DNA of 64,000 nucleotides from Eubacteriales bacterium. Lineage in GTDB: Bacteria; Bacillota; Clostridia; Lachnospirales; Lachnospiraceae. The DNA lies in the NCBI GenBank assembly GCA_030524175.1, contig JAUNHC010000002.1, forward strand, positions 124,001 through 188,000, given 5' to 3'. Every line of letters begins with the position of its first letter. Position 1 is the first letter of the stretch. Shown here piece after piece: positions 1 to 8,424 of the stretch. The translations under genes and the position numbers were made by a program. The notes under the pieces are model-generated. The model ran no database searches, was not told the origin of the DNA, and saw only the letters and a program-made list of their open reading frames with translations.

Positions 1-727
1 TGATGAACCCACAAGGAACAGTATGGACTCGGTGTCTGACAGAGATTATGTTATAGAGCTTCTGTCAGCCCTCTCTACCATTATGATGCATCTCAGCCGT
101 TTTTCAGAGGAGATCATTTTGTGGAATTCCAATGAATACCGTTTCGTGGAAATTGATGATGCCTACAGCACCGGAAGCAGCATTATGCCTCAGAAAAAGA
201 ATCCTGACATCGCTGAGCTTGTGAGAGGAAAAACCGGACGTGTATACGGAGCACTGATGTCAATCCTTACTACCATGAAGGGCATCCCTCTTGCGTATAA
301 TAAAGATATGCAGGAAGATAAGGAGCTGACCTTTGATGCCATAGATACGGTGAAGGGCTGTCTGGCTCTGTTTACGGGGATGGTTTCCACCATGCAGTTC
401 TGTAAGGATAATATGGAGTCCAGTGCGAAGAATGGCTTTACAAACGCTACGGATGCAGCAGATTATCTGGTGAACCACGGTGTGCCTTTCCGGGATGCTC
501 ATGGTATTGTAGGGCGTCTGGTCCTTACCTGCATAGAAAAAGGAATTTCTTTGGATGAGCTGCCTTTGGAAGAGTATCAGGCGATCAGTCCTGTGTTTGA
601 GAAAGATATTTATGAGGCTGTGAGTATGCGTACCTGTGTGGAGAAACGTATGACCTTAGGCGCGCCGGGACCGGAAGCTATGGAGCAGGTTATTGCCATG
701 AACCGCGAGTATCTGGAAAAAATATAA
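1..727 (+). CDS. argH: argininosuccinate lyase, C-terminal part
   Basis: Last step of arginine synthesis: splits argininosuccinate into arginine and fumarate in the cytoplasm. The reading frame is open from base 2, so the gene starts before the window and about half of the usual 460 residues is visible. The frame enters with NSMDSVSDRDYV, the conserved ArgH stretch, and contains the superfamily signature GSSIMPQKKNPD that holds the catalytic serine loop. The C-terminal domain ends normally at 725-727. The ATG at 23 is internal, not a start. Identification is secure; the upstream part and operon partners cannot be seen. Confidence 0.96.
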   Translation, partial: DEPTRNSMDSVSDRDYVIELLSALSTIMMHLSRFSEEIILWNSNEYRFVEIDDAYSTGSSIMPQKKNPDIAELVRGKTGRVYGALMSILTTMKGIPLAYNKDMQEDKELTFDAIDTVKGCLALFTGMVSTMQFCKDNMESSAKNGFTNATDAADYLVNHGVPFRDAHGIVGRLVLTCIEKGISLDELPLEEYQAISPVFEKDIYEAVSMRTCVEKRMTLGAPGPEAMEQVIAMNREYLEKI

Positions 728-735
728 AAAAATGC

Positions 736-764
736 TTGCATTTTTTGGAAAAGTGTTATAGTAT
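736..764 (+). promoter_or_regulatory. probable sigma-A promoter of asd
   Basis: TTGCAT at 736-741 is followed 17 bases later by TAGTAT at 759-764; an overlapping TATAGT at 757-762 gives a 15-base spacer. It lies in the argH-asd gap and would start RNA about 60 bases before asd. Inferred from consensus only. Confidence 0.45.
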
Positions 765-831
765 TTACAAGAAAGACAGATGTGTGCCTATGGAAGACAT
801 GCGGAAGTAGAAAAGTGAGGAGATATTTATT

Positions 832-1917
832 ATGAGCGAAAAATTAAGAGTCGGTATTTTAGGTGCTACAGGAATGGTAGGACAGAGATTCATCTCCCTT
901 CTGGAGAATCATCCATGGTTTGAGGTTGTAACTCTGGCAGCCAGCGAGAGAAGTGCAGGCAAGACCTATGAAGAAGCAGTCGGACCAAGATGGAAAATGG
1001 ATACTCCCATGCCGGAAGCTGTGAAAAATATTACAGTTATGAATGTCAATGAGGTAGAAAAGGTTGCTGCAACTGTGGACTTTGTATTTTCTGCTGTAGA
1101 TATGTCTAAGGAGGAGATCAAGGCCATTGAGGAAGCTTACGCCAAGACAGAGACTCCGGTAGTTTCCAATAACAGTGCACACAGATGGACGCCTGACGTA
1201 CCCATGGTAGTGCCGGAAATCAATCCTGAACACTTTGATGTTATTGAATTCCAGAAAAAACGTCTTGGTACTACACGCGGATTCATTGCAGTAAAACCTA
1301 ATTGTTCTATCCAGAGCTATGCACCTGTTCTGACAGCGTGGAAAGAATTTGAGCCGTATGAAGTAGTTGCCACTACATATCAGGCAATTTCCGGAGCAGG
1401 AAAAACCTTTAAGGAATGGCCGGAGATGGAGCACAACATCATTCCATATATTGGCGGAGAAGAAGAGAAGAGCGAGAAAGAGCCTCTGAGACTTTGGGGG
1501 AAAATCGTAGACGGTGCTATCGTACCTGCTGCAGAGCCGGTTATTACCTGCCAGTGCGTACGTGTTCCGGTATTAAACGGACATACAGCAGCCGTATTTG
1601 TGAAGTTCCGCAAGAATCCTACAAAAGAGCAGCTGATCCAGGCTCTGAATGATTTCAAGGGAGCACCCCAGGAGCTTGATCTTCCAAGCGCACCAAAGCA
1701 GTTTATCCAGTATCTTGAAGAAGACAACCGTCCTCAGGTTACAGAAGATGTAAATTACGAAAACGGTATGGGCGTGTCTGTGGGACGTCTCCGTGAAGAC
1801 ACAGTATATGATTATAAATTTATCGGTCTTTCCCACAATACCGTAAGAGGTGCAGCCGGCGGAGCCGTTCTCTGCGCAGAAACATTAAAAGCAAAAGGAT
1901 ACATCCAAGCGAAATAA
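832..1917 (+). CDS. asd: aspartate-semialdehyde dehydrogenase
   Basis: Reduces aspartyl phosphate to aspartate semialdehyde, the branch point to lysine/diaminopimelate, threonine and methionine. The 361-residue protein opens with the nucleotide-binding motif GATGMVGQRF (about residues 11-20). The active-site cysteine sits in KPNCSIQ (about residue 162) and the SGAGK loop follows near residue 190. The length and the PNCSIQ form fit the archaeal/fungal-type Asd subfamily. A GAGGAG ribosome site precedes the ATG. The gene is followed at once by a strong hairpin. It feeds the same pathway as dapL near 46.8 kb. Confidence 0.95.
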   Translation: MSEKLRVGILGATGMVGQRFISLLENHPWFEVVTLAASERSAGKTYEEAVGPRWKMDTPMPEAVKNITVMNVNEVEKVAATVDFVFSAVDMSKEEIKAIEEAYAKTETPVVSNNSAHRWTPDVPMVVPEINPEHFDVIEFQKKRLGTTRGFIAVKPNCSIQSYAPVLTAWKEFEPYEVVATTYQAISGAGKTFKEWPEMEHNIIPYIGGEEEKSEKEPLRLWGKIVDGAIVPAAEPVITCQCVRVPVLNGHTAAVFVKFRKNPTKEQLIQALNDFKGAPQELDLPSAPKQFIQYLEEDNRPQVTEDVNYENGMGVSVGRLREDTVYDYKFIGLSHNTVRGAAGGAVLCAETLKAKGYIQAK

Positions 1918-1918
1918 A

Positions 1919-1950
1919 GAAAATTCCGGGCCGTAGAGCCCGGAATTTTC
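1919..1950. terminator. terminator hairpin, copy 1
   Basis: Perfect 13-bp stem (1919-1931 with 1938-1950) around loop CGTAGA, starting two bases after the asd stop. It is nearly identical to the hairpin at 1990-2011. The symmetry means it could act on both converging transcripts. Confidence 0.8.
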
Positions 1951-1989
1951 GCTGCTGATTGGCTGAAAGCCAAGCAGATACCAACTGTC

Positions 1990-2020
1990 TTCCGGGCCGT
2001 AGAGCCCGGAATTTTCTTTT
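1990..2020. terminator. terminator hairpin, copy 2
   Basis: Stem TTCCGGGC (1990-1997) and GCCCGGAA (2004-2011), loop CGTAGA, then TTTTCTTTT. Core and loop equal those of the hairpin at 1919-1950. The stop codon of the minus-strand kinase (2019-2021) lies in its T tract. Confidence 0.8.
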
Positions 2021-3308
2021 ATATCAGGAGCCGCAGCCGGAACCAAGTGCCGTCGGCCTGGAAATCCAAAAGGGCATTGTACTTTGAGGCAAAGCCGCAT
2101 ATGCTCTGGACTCCGTATCCATGGCCTTTTTCATTAGTGACAGGACGGTTGTCCTGAAAACGGATGGTGCCGTGATAGGTGTTTTTGATTTCCAGAAAAA
2201 ACTGGGCTTGTTTCATTTCACCGCTGATGACAATCTTACGTTTATCCTCATCTGGTATTTCCATACATGCATGAATGGCATTTTCCAAACCATTGGAAAT
2301 AAGCACACAGAATTCTATGATGTCAAAGGAAGGTTTTTCCGGCATGACCAGGGAAAGCTTAATGGAAATCCCCTGTTTTTCAGCCATATGTTTGTAATAG
2401 TTCAGAAGAGAATTTACAGATGAGGAATTTTGGCAGGCCACAGGGAAATAGTTTTCTGTATTGTCAGAATCGGACTGTGAAGCTGATACTTTATTCTTGA
2501 TCTGCTCCAGAATATGGGAAACTTCCTCTTTGTCATCAGAGAGAACAGCATTTTCCATCAACTGGCAATAATGGCGGATGTCATGGCGTATGATCCGCAT
2601 ATCCATATTTACATCCTGTAGCTGGTCACAGTGCTGACGGATTGCAGATACCTGAGTCTGGAGAAGGGAGCGCTCCCGCTCCATCTGGTGCTGCCTTTTA
2701 AGAAGGGCAAAAAGCCAGAGCAGTATGACATAAATTAAAAAACTTTCCAGAGTAATGGCATAATAGACAACACCGTAATTGTTTGGCAGGCCTGTATAGA
2801 AAACGAGAGCGATCAAGGATAGAGGAATCATGGATAGGGCATACCAGCCTCTTTCTATCCATTCCATTGCCTCCAGGAGTCTTGGTCTGTGGTAACGGTA
2901 ATTTAAATAAACAAAGATTATAAAAAAATCAAGGCGGACGAATGACTGGAAGTAGTAAGAACCAACCTCAAAAGGTCTGGAAAGGGTACTGCACAGGAAG
3001 ATCAGCATATAGGAGACAGAAATACTGAATAAAAGCCGCCCATGCTCCATTTTGCCAAGAACAAAAATCAGCAGGATCAAAACCCCGTGACAAAGGGGAG
3101 TAAACCTATACACATCAATTCTCTCAGTTCCGATATTCAGACTGCACCATATATTGTAAGGTACCAACACTAAAATGGCGGCTGCGCAGGAAAAAAAGAC
3201 GGTTTTTTTAGAAAACCGCCATTTTCTGACAAATAGAGTTAAGTATATGAGGACATTAATATTTTCAATAGTTGGAACGAATAATTTGGCAATCTCTTCA
3301 AATGTCAT
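2019..3308 (-). CDS. GHKL sensor histidine kinase (AgrC/HPK10-like)
   Basis: Membrane sensor kinase of 429 residues. The N-terminal half (about residues 1-205) is a chain of hydrophobic segments, as in peptide-sensing AgrC-type kinases. A short coiled region follows, then the phosphoacceptor motif IIRHDIRHYCQLME near residue 245. The C-terminal GHKL ATPase domain shows the N box GLENAIHAC (about 340) and the G box GHGYGVQSI (about 395). It lies 17 bases after the LytTR regulator gene on the same strand, so the two form one operon and a probable signalling pair. No peptide-processing or signal-peptide gene is adjacent, so the ligand is unknown. Confidence 0.88.
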   Translation of the reverse strand: MTFEEIAKLFVPTIENINVLIYLTLFVRKWRFSKKTVFFSCAAAILVLVPYNIWCSLNIGTERIDVYRFTPLCHGVLILLIFVLGKMEHGRLLFSISVSYMLIFLCSTLSRPFEVGSYYFQSFVRLDFFIIFVYLNYRYHRPRLLEAMEWIERGWYALSMIPLSLIALVFYTGLPNNYGVVYYAITLESFLIYVILLWLFALLKRQHQMERERSLLQTQVSAIRQHCDQLQDVNMDMRIIRHDIRHYCQLMENAVLSDDKEEVSHILEQIKNKVSASQSDSDNTENYFPVACQNSSSVNSLLNYYKHMAEKQGISIKLSLVMPEKPSFDIIEFCVLISNGLENAIHACMEIPDEDKRKIVISGEMKQAQFFLEIKNTYHGTIRFQDNRPVTNEKGHGYGVQSICGFASKYNALLDFQADGTWFRLRLLI

Positions 3309-3325
3309 GAGGTTTCATATCCTTT

Positions 3326-4069
3326 TCATAGCTCCGGTGCCTGGTTGGACAGAAAATCAAGGTATTCTTTTCGTATCTCCTTGACTCTTTTTTTAGAGAT
3401 AGGTATGATGGAAGAATCCTGCATGATGATCTCTGCGGGCTGCAGTCGGGAAGCATAATTCATATTGATGATATATGACTGATGAGGCCTGGTAAAACGG
3501 TAATCTTCCAGAAGGGAACCCATCTCTGCCTCAAAAGACTGACGTATATTTCTGGTCTTTAATATCTCTCCTGTATTCAGGTGCAGATATAGAATACGGT
3601 TTTTGCACTCAACATAGGTGATGGAGGAAAAGCGGACCTGGCGTTTCCCCTCGGGCAGAGACACAAGGAGATATCTGGCCAGTATCTTGGTACTGATCTC
3701 AGCGGCATCATCCAGTACGGAGAAAACGTCTTCTTCCTTTATGGGCTTGAGGAGATACTGCATTGCCTTTACCCCAAAAGCTTCCAAAGAATACTCCGGG
3801 GAGGCAGTGAGAAAAATGATCAGGCCATTTACAAATTTATCACGGAGCTGCCGGGCAAGGCTGATTCCGTCTTTTTCCGGCATCAGGATATCCAGAAAGT
3901 AGATATCATATTCTTTATTCTGCTCATGTGCTGCAAGAAGCTCGTCTGCTGAATGGAAGGGTTCAATATGAAAATCATATTCCGTATGTATGGATTGATA
4001 TTTAAACAAGTACTGATGTATCAGAGCAAGATCTTGTGGCTGATCATCACAGATTGCAATGCGTAGCAT
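3326..4069 (-). CDS. LytTR-family response regulator
   Basis: DNA-binding response regulator of 247 residues. The receiver domain has the acidic pair CDDQP at residues 8-9, the phosphoacceptor in FLDILMPEKDG (about residue 61) and the conserved lysine in LLKPI (about 111). The C-terminal half is a LytTR domain with FSSITYVECKNRILYLH and DYRFTRPHQSYIINMNY. It is first in the operon with the GHKL kinase. The target is not evident; LytTR proteins usually bind paired direct repeats upstream of the genes they control. A palindrome at 4185-4202 lies over its own presumed promoter. Confidence 0.92.
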   Translation of the reverse strand: MLRIAICDDQPQDLALIHQYLFKYQSIHTEYDFHIEPFHSADELLAAHEQNKEYDIYFLDILMPEKDGISLARQLRDKFVNGLIIFLTASPEYSLEAFGVKAMQYLLKPIKEEDVFSVLDDAAEISTKILARYLLVSLPEGKRQVRFSSITYVECKNRILYLHLNTGEILKTRNIRQSFEAEMGSLLEDYRFTRPHQSYIINMNYASRLQPAEIIMQDSSIIPISKKRVKEIRKEYLDFLSNQAPEL

Positions 4070-4141
4070 GGTATACCGACCTTTCTTTTACTTTTTCATA
4101 CTGTTCGGACATCGGCGAGATTTCTGTACATCGCAAAGGGC

Positions 4142-4168
4142 GTTACTGGTCACAGAGCGAACAGTAAC
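4142..4168. repeat. short inverted repeat GTTACTG/CAGTAAC
   Basis: Seven-base perfect arms (4142-4148, 4162-4168) around 13 bases, in the leader between the promoter region and the response-regulator gene. Related arms (CAGTTACTAT/ATAGTAACTG) occur after glnA at 41386-41425. It may belong to an interspersed palindrome family; this is only a suggestion from two copies. Confidence 0.35.
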
Positions 4169-4184
4169 CTTTTTCATATCATGG

Positions 4185-4202
4185 AAGTGGACTTGTCCAC
4201 TT
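4185..4202. promoter_or_regulatory. 18-base palindrome, possible operator
   Basis: AAGTGGAC-TT-GTCCACTT has perfect 8-base arms around TT. On the minus strand it lies just downstream of a TATAAT-like box (about 4205-4215), at the presumed start of the kinase/regulator transcript. A near copy (one change) is at 32070-32087 in the pyrG leader. The two-base loop favours a protein site on DNA over an RNA hairpin. Confidence 0.45.
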
Positions 4203-4319
4203 TATATTATATTGTAGCAGATTTCAGGAAGGATTTGAAGAAGTATTATGAGAAAATATGGTATAATTTGACGGAAGTTTAATTAAGGAAATCCCTGTAT
4301 ATTTTTAAGGATGGTGAAT

Positions 4320-4556
4320 ATGAGGAAAAAACAATTATGTACGGTCATTACTTTTGCCACAACTACTGATGCCATGGGAATGGAGGCAACGGCTGCGAAA
4401 TCAGGTTTTGCCGGAAGACTGATCCCTGTGCCGGGAGAATTGTCGGCAGGCTGCGGAATGGCATGGAAAAGCGTGAACCAGACAAATGAAGAGGCGATAG
4501 GATTTTTACAGGAACATCAGCTTTCTTTTGACGGTGTGTATCAAGTATTACTGTGA
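4320..4556 (+). CDS. DUF3343 small protein (putative Se/S carrier-like)
   Basis: Small protein of 78 residues if it starts at the ATG at 4320, which has an AAGG ribosome site at a normal distance; an in-frame ATG at 4311 is too close to that site. The sequence has the compact DUF3343 pattern: an N-terminal strand, a Pro-Gly turn (PVPGELSAGCGMAW) and a C-terminal helix. The family is annotated as putative Se/S carrier-like, but its function is not established and here only the CG pair is suggestive. It stands alone between a divergent two-component operon and a membrane channel gene. Confidence 0.75.
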   Translation: MRKKQLCTVITFATTTDAMGMEATAAKSGFAGRLIPVPGELSAGCGMAWKSVNQTNEEAIGFLQEHQLSFDGVYQVLL

Positions 4557-4804
4557 GTATTTACAACGTGTTAATTAAATAACCATAACGACAAAACAAT
4601 AACATAGTGTGGGATGAAGTACATTGAATAAGGGGACGCAATAGAGAGTTAATTACAGCTATAATCTGTACATATCATGAGATTTCTGAAAATAATTCTG
4701 CTAAATGAAAAAAATGGTTCGATTTTACATTTTCAGAATATTATGTATTGTGAAGAGATGCACAAAGTGATATAATATTAACATGAGTTTAAAGGAGGTG
4801 TTTT
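4557..4804 (+). promoter_or_regulatory. intergenic region with promoter of the FNT-family gene
   Basis: A good sigma-A promoter is present: TTGTGA at 4748-4753, 17-base spacer, TATAAT at 4771-4776. RNA would start about 20 bases before the strong AAAGGAGGTG site. Upstream, TTCTGAAAAT (about 4683) and ATTTTCAGAA (about 4731) form a 10-base inverted repeat that could end the DUF3343 transcript or be a control site. Confidence 0.6.
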
Positions 4805-5560
4805 ATGAATTACGAAGATGTACAAAAACTATCAAACGCGGCAAAAGGGAAGATCACTTTGCTGAACAACCATTTCGGTAAATATTTTATTCGCGCTATT
4901 ATGGCCGGATTTTTTATCGATATGGCAATGATCTACTGTAATGTTGTGGGCAATGTATTTTCCAGCACCATGCCCGAATGGGGAAAGATGTTGGGGGCAA
5001 TAGGCTTCTCCATTGCAGTGCTGTTGATTTGTCTCGTAGGCGGAGAGCTGTTCACCGGAAACAATCTGGTCATGGCCTTCGGTGCGTATGACAAAAAGGT
5101 AACCTGGGGTGATGCAGGTAAAGTATGGGGCGTCAGCTACATAGGAAATTTCGTAGGATGTCTTATATTTGCTTTGATTTTTGTATGGGCAGGAGCATCA
5201 GGGACCTCAGATTATTTTGCAGGATTTATTAACAATAAGTTGTCGATTCCTCTGGGAGAGATGTTCTTCCGTGCTGTTCTGTGTAACTTTTTTGTTTGCG
5301 CAGGTGTGCTTTGCGGTATTAAACTGAAGAGTGAATCAGCAAAATTCCTGATGATCGTAATGTGTATTTCGGGATTCGTGATCAGTGGTTTTGAGCATTG
5401 TGTGGCAAACATGGGTATTTTTGTAACTGCTTACTGCCTGGTACCAGGTTTATCCATCGGCGCTATGTTAAAGAGTATGCTGGTCGTAACCTTGGGTAAC
5501 TTTGTGGGCGGTGCGATATTGTTGGCATTGCCGCTGAGAAAGATGAGTGCAGACGAGTAA
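4805..5560 (+). CDS. formate/nitrite transporter family channel
   Basis: Membrane channel of 251 residues in the FocA/NirC/FNT family, which moves small monovalent anions such as formate, nitrite or hydrosulfide. Six hydrophobic segments are visible. The family motifs are recognisable in RAIMAGFFIDMAMI, GELFTGNN (about residues 80-87) and GFVISGFEHCVANM (near residue 200), which contains the central histidine. The substrate cannot be assigned from sequence: no pyruvate-formate lyase or nitrite reductase gene is adjacent. Its stop codon overlaps the topB start by one base (TAATG), so the two genes are probably co-translated. Confidence 0.88.
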   Translation: MNYEDVQKLSNAAKGKITLLNNHFGKYFIRAIMAGFFIDMAMIYCNVVGNVFSSTMPEWGKMLGAIGFSIAVLLICLVGGELFTGNNLVMAFGAYDKKVTWGDAGKVWGVSYIGNFVGCLIFALIFVWAGASGTSDYFAGFINNKLSIPLGEMFFRAVLCNFFVCAGVLCGIKLKSESAKFLMIVMCISGFVISGFEHCVANMGIFVTAYCLVPGLSIGAMLKSMLVVTLGNFVGGAILLALPLRKMSADE

Positions 5561-7605
5561 TGGCAAAAGCTTTATACATAGCAGAGAAGCCAAGTGTGGC
5601 TCAAGAATTTGCAAAAGCCTTAAAAATTAACGGACAAAGAAGAGATGGCTATCTTGAATCGGAAGATTCCGTGGTGACCTGGTGCGTAGGGCATTTGGTC
5701 ACCATGAGCTATCCCGAGAAATATGATATCAAGTATAAAAGGTGGAGTTTAGATACCCTGCCTTTTTTGCCGCGTGAATTTAAATATGAGGTAATACCAG
5801 GTGTAAAGAAACAGTTTGATATTGTGAAGGGACTTCTTAACCGCCCTGATGTGGATACCATATATGTGTGCACAGACTCCGGGCGGGAGGGTGAATATAT
5901 ATACCGTCTTGTCGCCCAGATGGCCCAGGTGAGGGGCAAAAATCAGAAGCGTGTGTGGATCGACTCCCAGACGGAAGAAGAAATCCTGCGTGGGATCAGG
6001 GAAGCAAAGGATCTGTCTTCTTATGATAATCTGTCTGCTTCTGCATATCTGCGTGCAAAAGAAGACTATCTGATGGGAATTAACTTTTCCCGGGTACTTA
6101 CACTGCGTTACGGGAACAGCATTTCCAATTACCTTAATTCCAAATATCAGGCTATCTCCGTGGGTCGCGTGATGACATGCGTACTCGGGATGGTAGTGAG
6201 AAGAGAGCGGGAAATCCGTGTGTTTGTAAAGACACCGTTTTACCGTGTGATCAGCAATATTGCCTTAGAAGGGGAAAACTTTGACGGGGAGTGGAGGGCT
6301 GTGGAAGGCAGCCGGTATTTTCAGTCTCCTCATTTATATAAAGAGAACGGCTTTAAAAAGAAAGAACATGCAGAGGAATTGATACAGTCACTCACAGAGC
6401 AGCCCCAGCAGTGCAGAGTGGAAAAGATAGAGCGAAAAAAGGAAAATAAGAATCCGCCTCTTCTGTTCAACCTGGCAGAGCTTCAGAATGTGTGTTCCAA
6501 ACTGTTTAAAATAAGCCCGGATGAAACACTGCGTATCGTTCAGGAGCTTTATGAGAAAAAGCTTGTAACTTATCCAAGAACTGACGCCCGTGTGCTTTCC
6601 ACTGCAGTTTCAAAAGAAATCTACAAGAATATTTCCGGCCTTCGCAATTACGCACAGACAGGAGAAGCGGCAAAAGAAGTGCTGGAAATGGGAAGCTATA
6701 AAAATATTTCCAAAACCAGATATGTAAATGACAAGCAGATCACTGACCATTATGCCATCATTCCTACCGGCCAGGGACTAAATGCATTAGCCGGCCTTTC
6801 CCTGACATCCCAGAGAGTGTATGAGACAGTCGTGCGCCGTTTTCTGTGCATTTTTTATCCCCCGGCAGTTTACCAGAAGGTGAATCTGGTGACGAAGATT
6901 AAAGAGGAATCCTTCTTTTCCACTTTTAAAGTGCTTCAGGAAGAGGGATATCTGAAAATAGCGGCTAACTCCTTTGCCAGAAAAAAGGCATCGGAAGGAG
7001 AAAAGGCACCGGAAGGTGATGAGGAAAAGGAAGTTTCCTGTGATACCCAGCTTCTGGCAGCGTTGCAGAGACTGAAAAAGAATGATATACTTCCAGTGGA
7101 CGGCCTGAGCATAAAGGAGGGAGAAACTTCTCCGCCCAAACGCTACAATTCCGGTTCTATGATCCTTGCCATGGAAAATGCAGGCCAGCTCATTGAAGAT
7201 GAAGAGCTTCGCGCCCAGATCAAGGGCAGCGGTATCGGCACAAGTGCCACAAGAGCAGAGATTCTTAAAAAGCTGGTGAATATCAAGTATCTTTCCTTGA
7301 ACAAGAAAACACAGGTGATCACCCCTACACTTCTGGGGGAGATGATTTTTGATGTGGTCAACTGTTCCATACGCCAGCTTCTCAATCCCGAGCTGACAGC
7401 CAGCTGGGAAAAGGGGCTTACCTATGTGGCAGAGGGCAGTATCACAGAGCAGGAATATATGGACAAATTAGAGCATTTCGTCCGTGTGCGTACCAATCAG
7501 GTGGAAGCCAGTAACTATCAGTATGCCCTGCGTCAGTTCTTCGACGCTGCAGCGCAGAATTATAAGAAGCCGGCTGCTTCTGAACGAGGAGGAAAAACAT
7601 CATGA
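5560..7605 (+). CDS. topB: DNA topoisomerase III
   Basis: Type IA topoisomerase of 681 residues that unlinks single-stranded or hemicatenated DNA. It begins with the TOPRIM domain (ALYIAEKPSVAQEFAKAL and the acidic cluster CTDSGREGEYIY near residues 105-116). The active-site tyrosine is in LVTYPRTDARVL (about residue 345). The domain between residues 300 and 620 has the type IA layout, including GSGIGTSATRAEIL (about 550). There is no C-terminal zinc-finger array, as usual for TopB in Firmicutes. It overlaps both neighbours by a few bases. The setting is chromosomal; no conjugation genes are seen. Confidence 0.94.
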   Translation: MAKALYIAEKPSVAQEFAKALKINGQRRDGYLESEDSVVTWCVGHLVTMSYPEKYDIKYKRWSLDTLPFLPREFKYEVIPGVKKQFDIVKGLLNRPDVDTIYVCTDSGREGEYIYRLVAQMAQVRGKNQKRVWIDSQTEEEILRGIREAKDLSSYDNLSASAYLRAKEDYLMGINFSRVLTLRYGNSISNYLNSKYQAISVGRVMTCVLGMVVRREREIRVFVKTPFYRVISNIALEGENFDGEWRAVEGSRYFQSPHLYKENGFKKKEHAEELIQSLTEQPQQCRVEKIERKKENKNPPLLFNLAELQNVCSKLFKISPDETLRIVQELYEKKLVTYPRTDARVLSTAVSKEIYKNISGLRNYAQTGEAAKEVLEMGSYKNISKTRYVNDKQITDHYAIIPTGQGLNALAGLSLTSQRVYETVVRRFLCIFYPPAVYQKVNLVTKIKEESFFSTFKVLQEEGYLKIAANSFARKKASEGEKAPEGDEEKEVSCDTQLLAALQRLKKNDILPVDGLSIKEGETSPPKRYNSGSMILAMENAGQLIEDEELRAQIKGSGIGTSATRAEILKKLVNIKYLSLNKKTQVITPTLLGEMIFDVVNCSIRQLLNPELTASWEKGLTYVAEGSITEQEYMDKLEHFVRVRTNQVEASNYQYALRQFFDAAAQNYKKPAASERGGKTS

Positions 7606-8267
7606 AAGAATTTGCCATTGTAAATCTTCTGGATTTGAATGAAACCATTGCCAAAGAGTTGTTCACCGGGAAAACATATCCCTGGGAGGTTCTCCCGGAA
7701 ATCAAGGATTTTATTGTTAAGCTTGGAAATACACTTGACCCGGATGAATACGATCATCAGGATGGCGATGTCTGGATCGCGAAATCTGCCAAGGTGGCGT
7801 CCAGTGCGTCCATTAACGGCCCGGCCATTATCGGAAAGAATGCAGAAGTCCGCCATTGTGCATTTATCCGTGGAAATGCCATTGTAGGGGAAGGCGCAGT
7901 TGTGGGGAATTCCACAGAGCTTAAAAATGTAGTGCTTTTTAATAAAGTGCAGGTTCCTCATTACAATTATGTAGGAGATTCTGTTCTTGGCTACAAATCC
8001 CATATGGGAGCCGGTTCAATCTGTTCTAACGTGAAATCGGATAAAAAACTGGTGGTCGTAAAGGACGGCAAAGAAGAGATCGAGACAGGCCTTAAGAAGT
8101 TCGGTGCAATGCTGGGAGACAATGTGGAAGTTGGCTGCGGCTCCGTGCTTAACCCCGGCACTGTGATCGGAAGAAATACAAATATTTATCCATTGTCTCC
8201 GGTTCGCGGCTGCATTCCGGCAGACAGTATCTATAAGAATAAAGATGAAATTATTGACAAACAGTAA
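7602..8267 (+). CDS. left-handed beta-helix protein, GlmU C-terminal-like
   Basis: 221-residue protein made mostly of hexapeptide repeats (residues about 60-200: IAKSAKVASSASI, PAIIGKNAEV, NAIVGEGAVV, IGRNTNI), the left-handed beta-helix fold of acyltransferases. It resembles the acetyltransferase half of GlmU and is often labelled UDP-N-acetylglucosamine pyrophosphorylase-related, but the nucleotidyltransferase domain is absent, so that name overstates what is known. NYVGDSVLGYKSHMGAGS resembles the GlmU active-site region. It starts in the topB stop (ATGA overlap), so it is the third gene of that operon. Substrate unknown. Confidence 0.75.
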   Translation: MKEFAIVNLLDLNETIAKELFTGKTYPWEVLPEIKDFIVKLGNTLDPDEYDHQDGDVWIAKSAKVASSASINGPAIIGKNAEVRHCAFIRGNAIVGEGAVVGNSTELKNVVLFNKVQVPHYNYVGDSVLGYKSHMGAGSICSNVKSDKKLVVVKDGKEEIETGLKKFGAMLGDNVEVGCGSVLNPGTVIGRNTNIYPLSPVRGCIPADSIYKNKDEIIDKQ

Positions 8268-8305
8268 ATCTTGAAAATCAGGCAGATCCATATCTGCTGA
8301 CGCAT

Positions 8306-8354
8306 AAAAAATCCCCGTCCCTGTGGAAGACTAAACACAGGACGGGGATTTTTT
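8306..8354. terminator. bidirectional terminator
   Basis: Stem of about 19 bp with one bulged C, starting with A6 and ending with T6, between two convergent genes. The A run and T run suit termination on either strand. Confidence 0.88.
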
Positions 8355-8424
8355 GCGTACCGGAAAAGCTTTCCGGCAAAACAGAAGGCTATGACCTTTC
8401 CGGTAGATAAAAATCCTCTGATCA

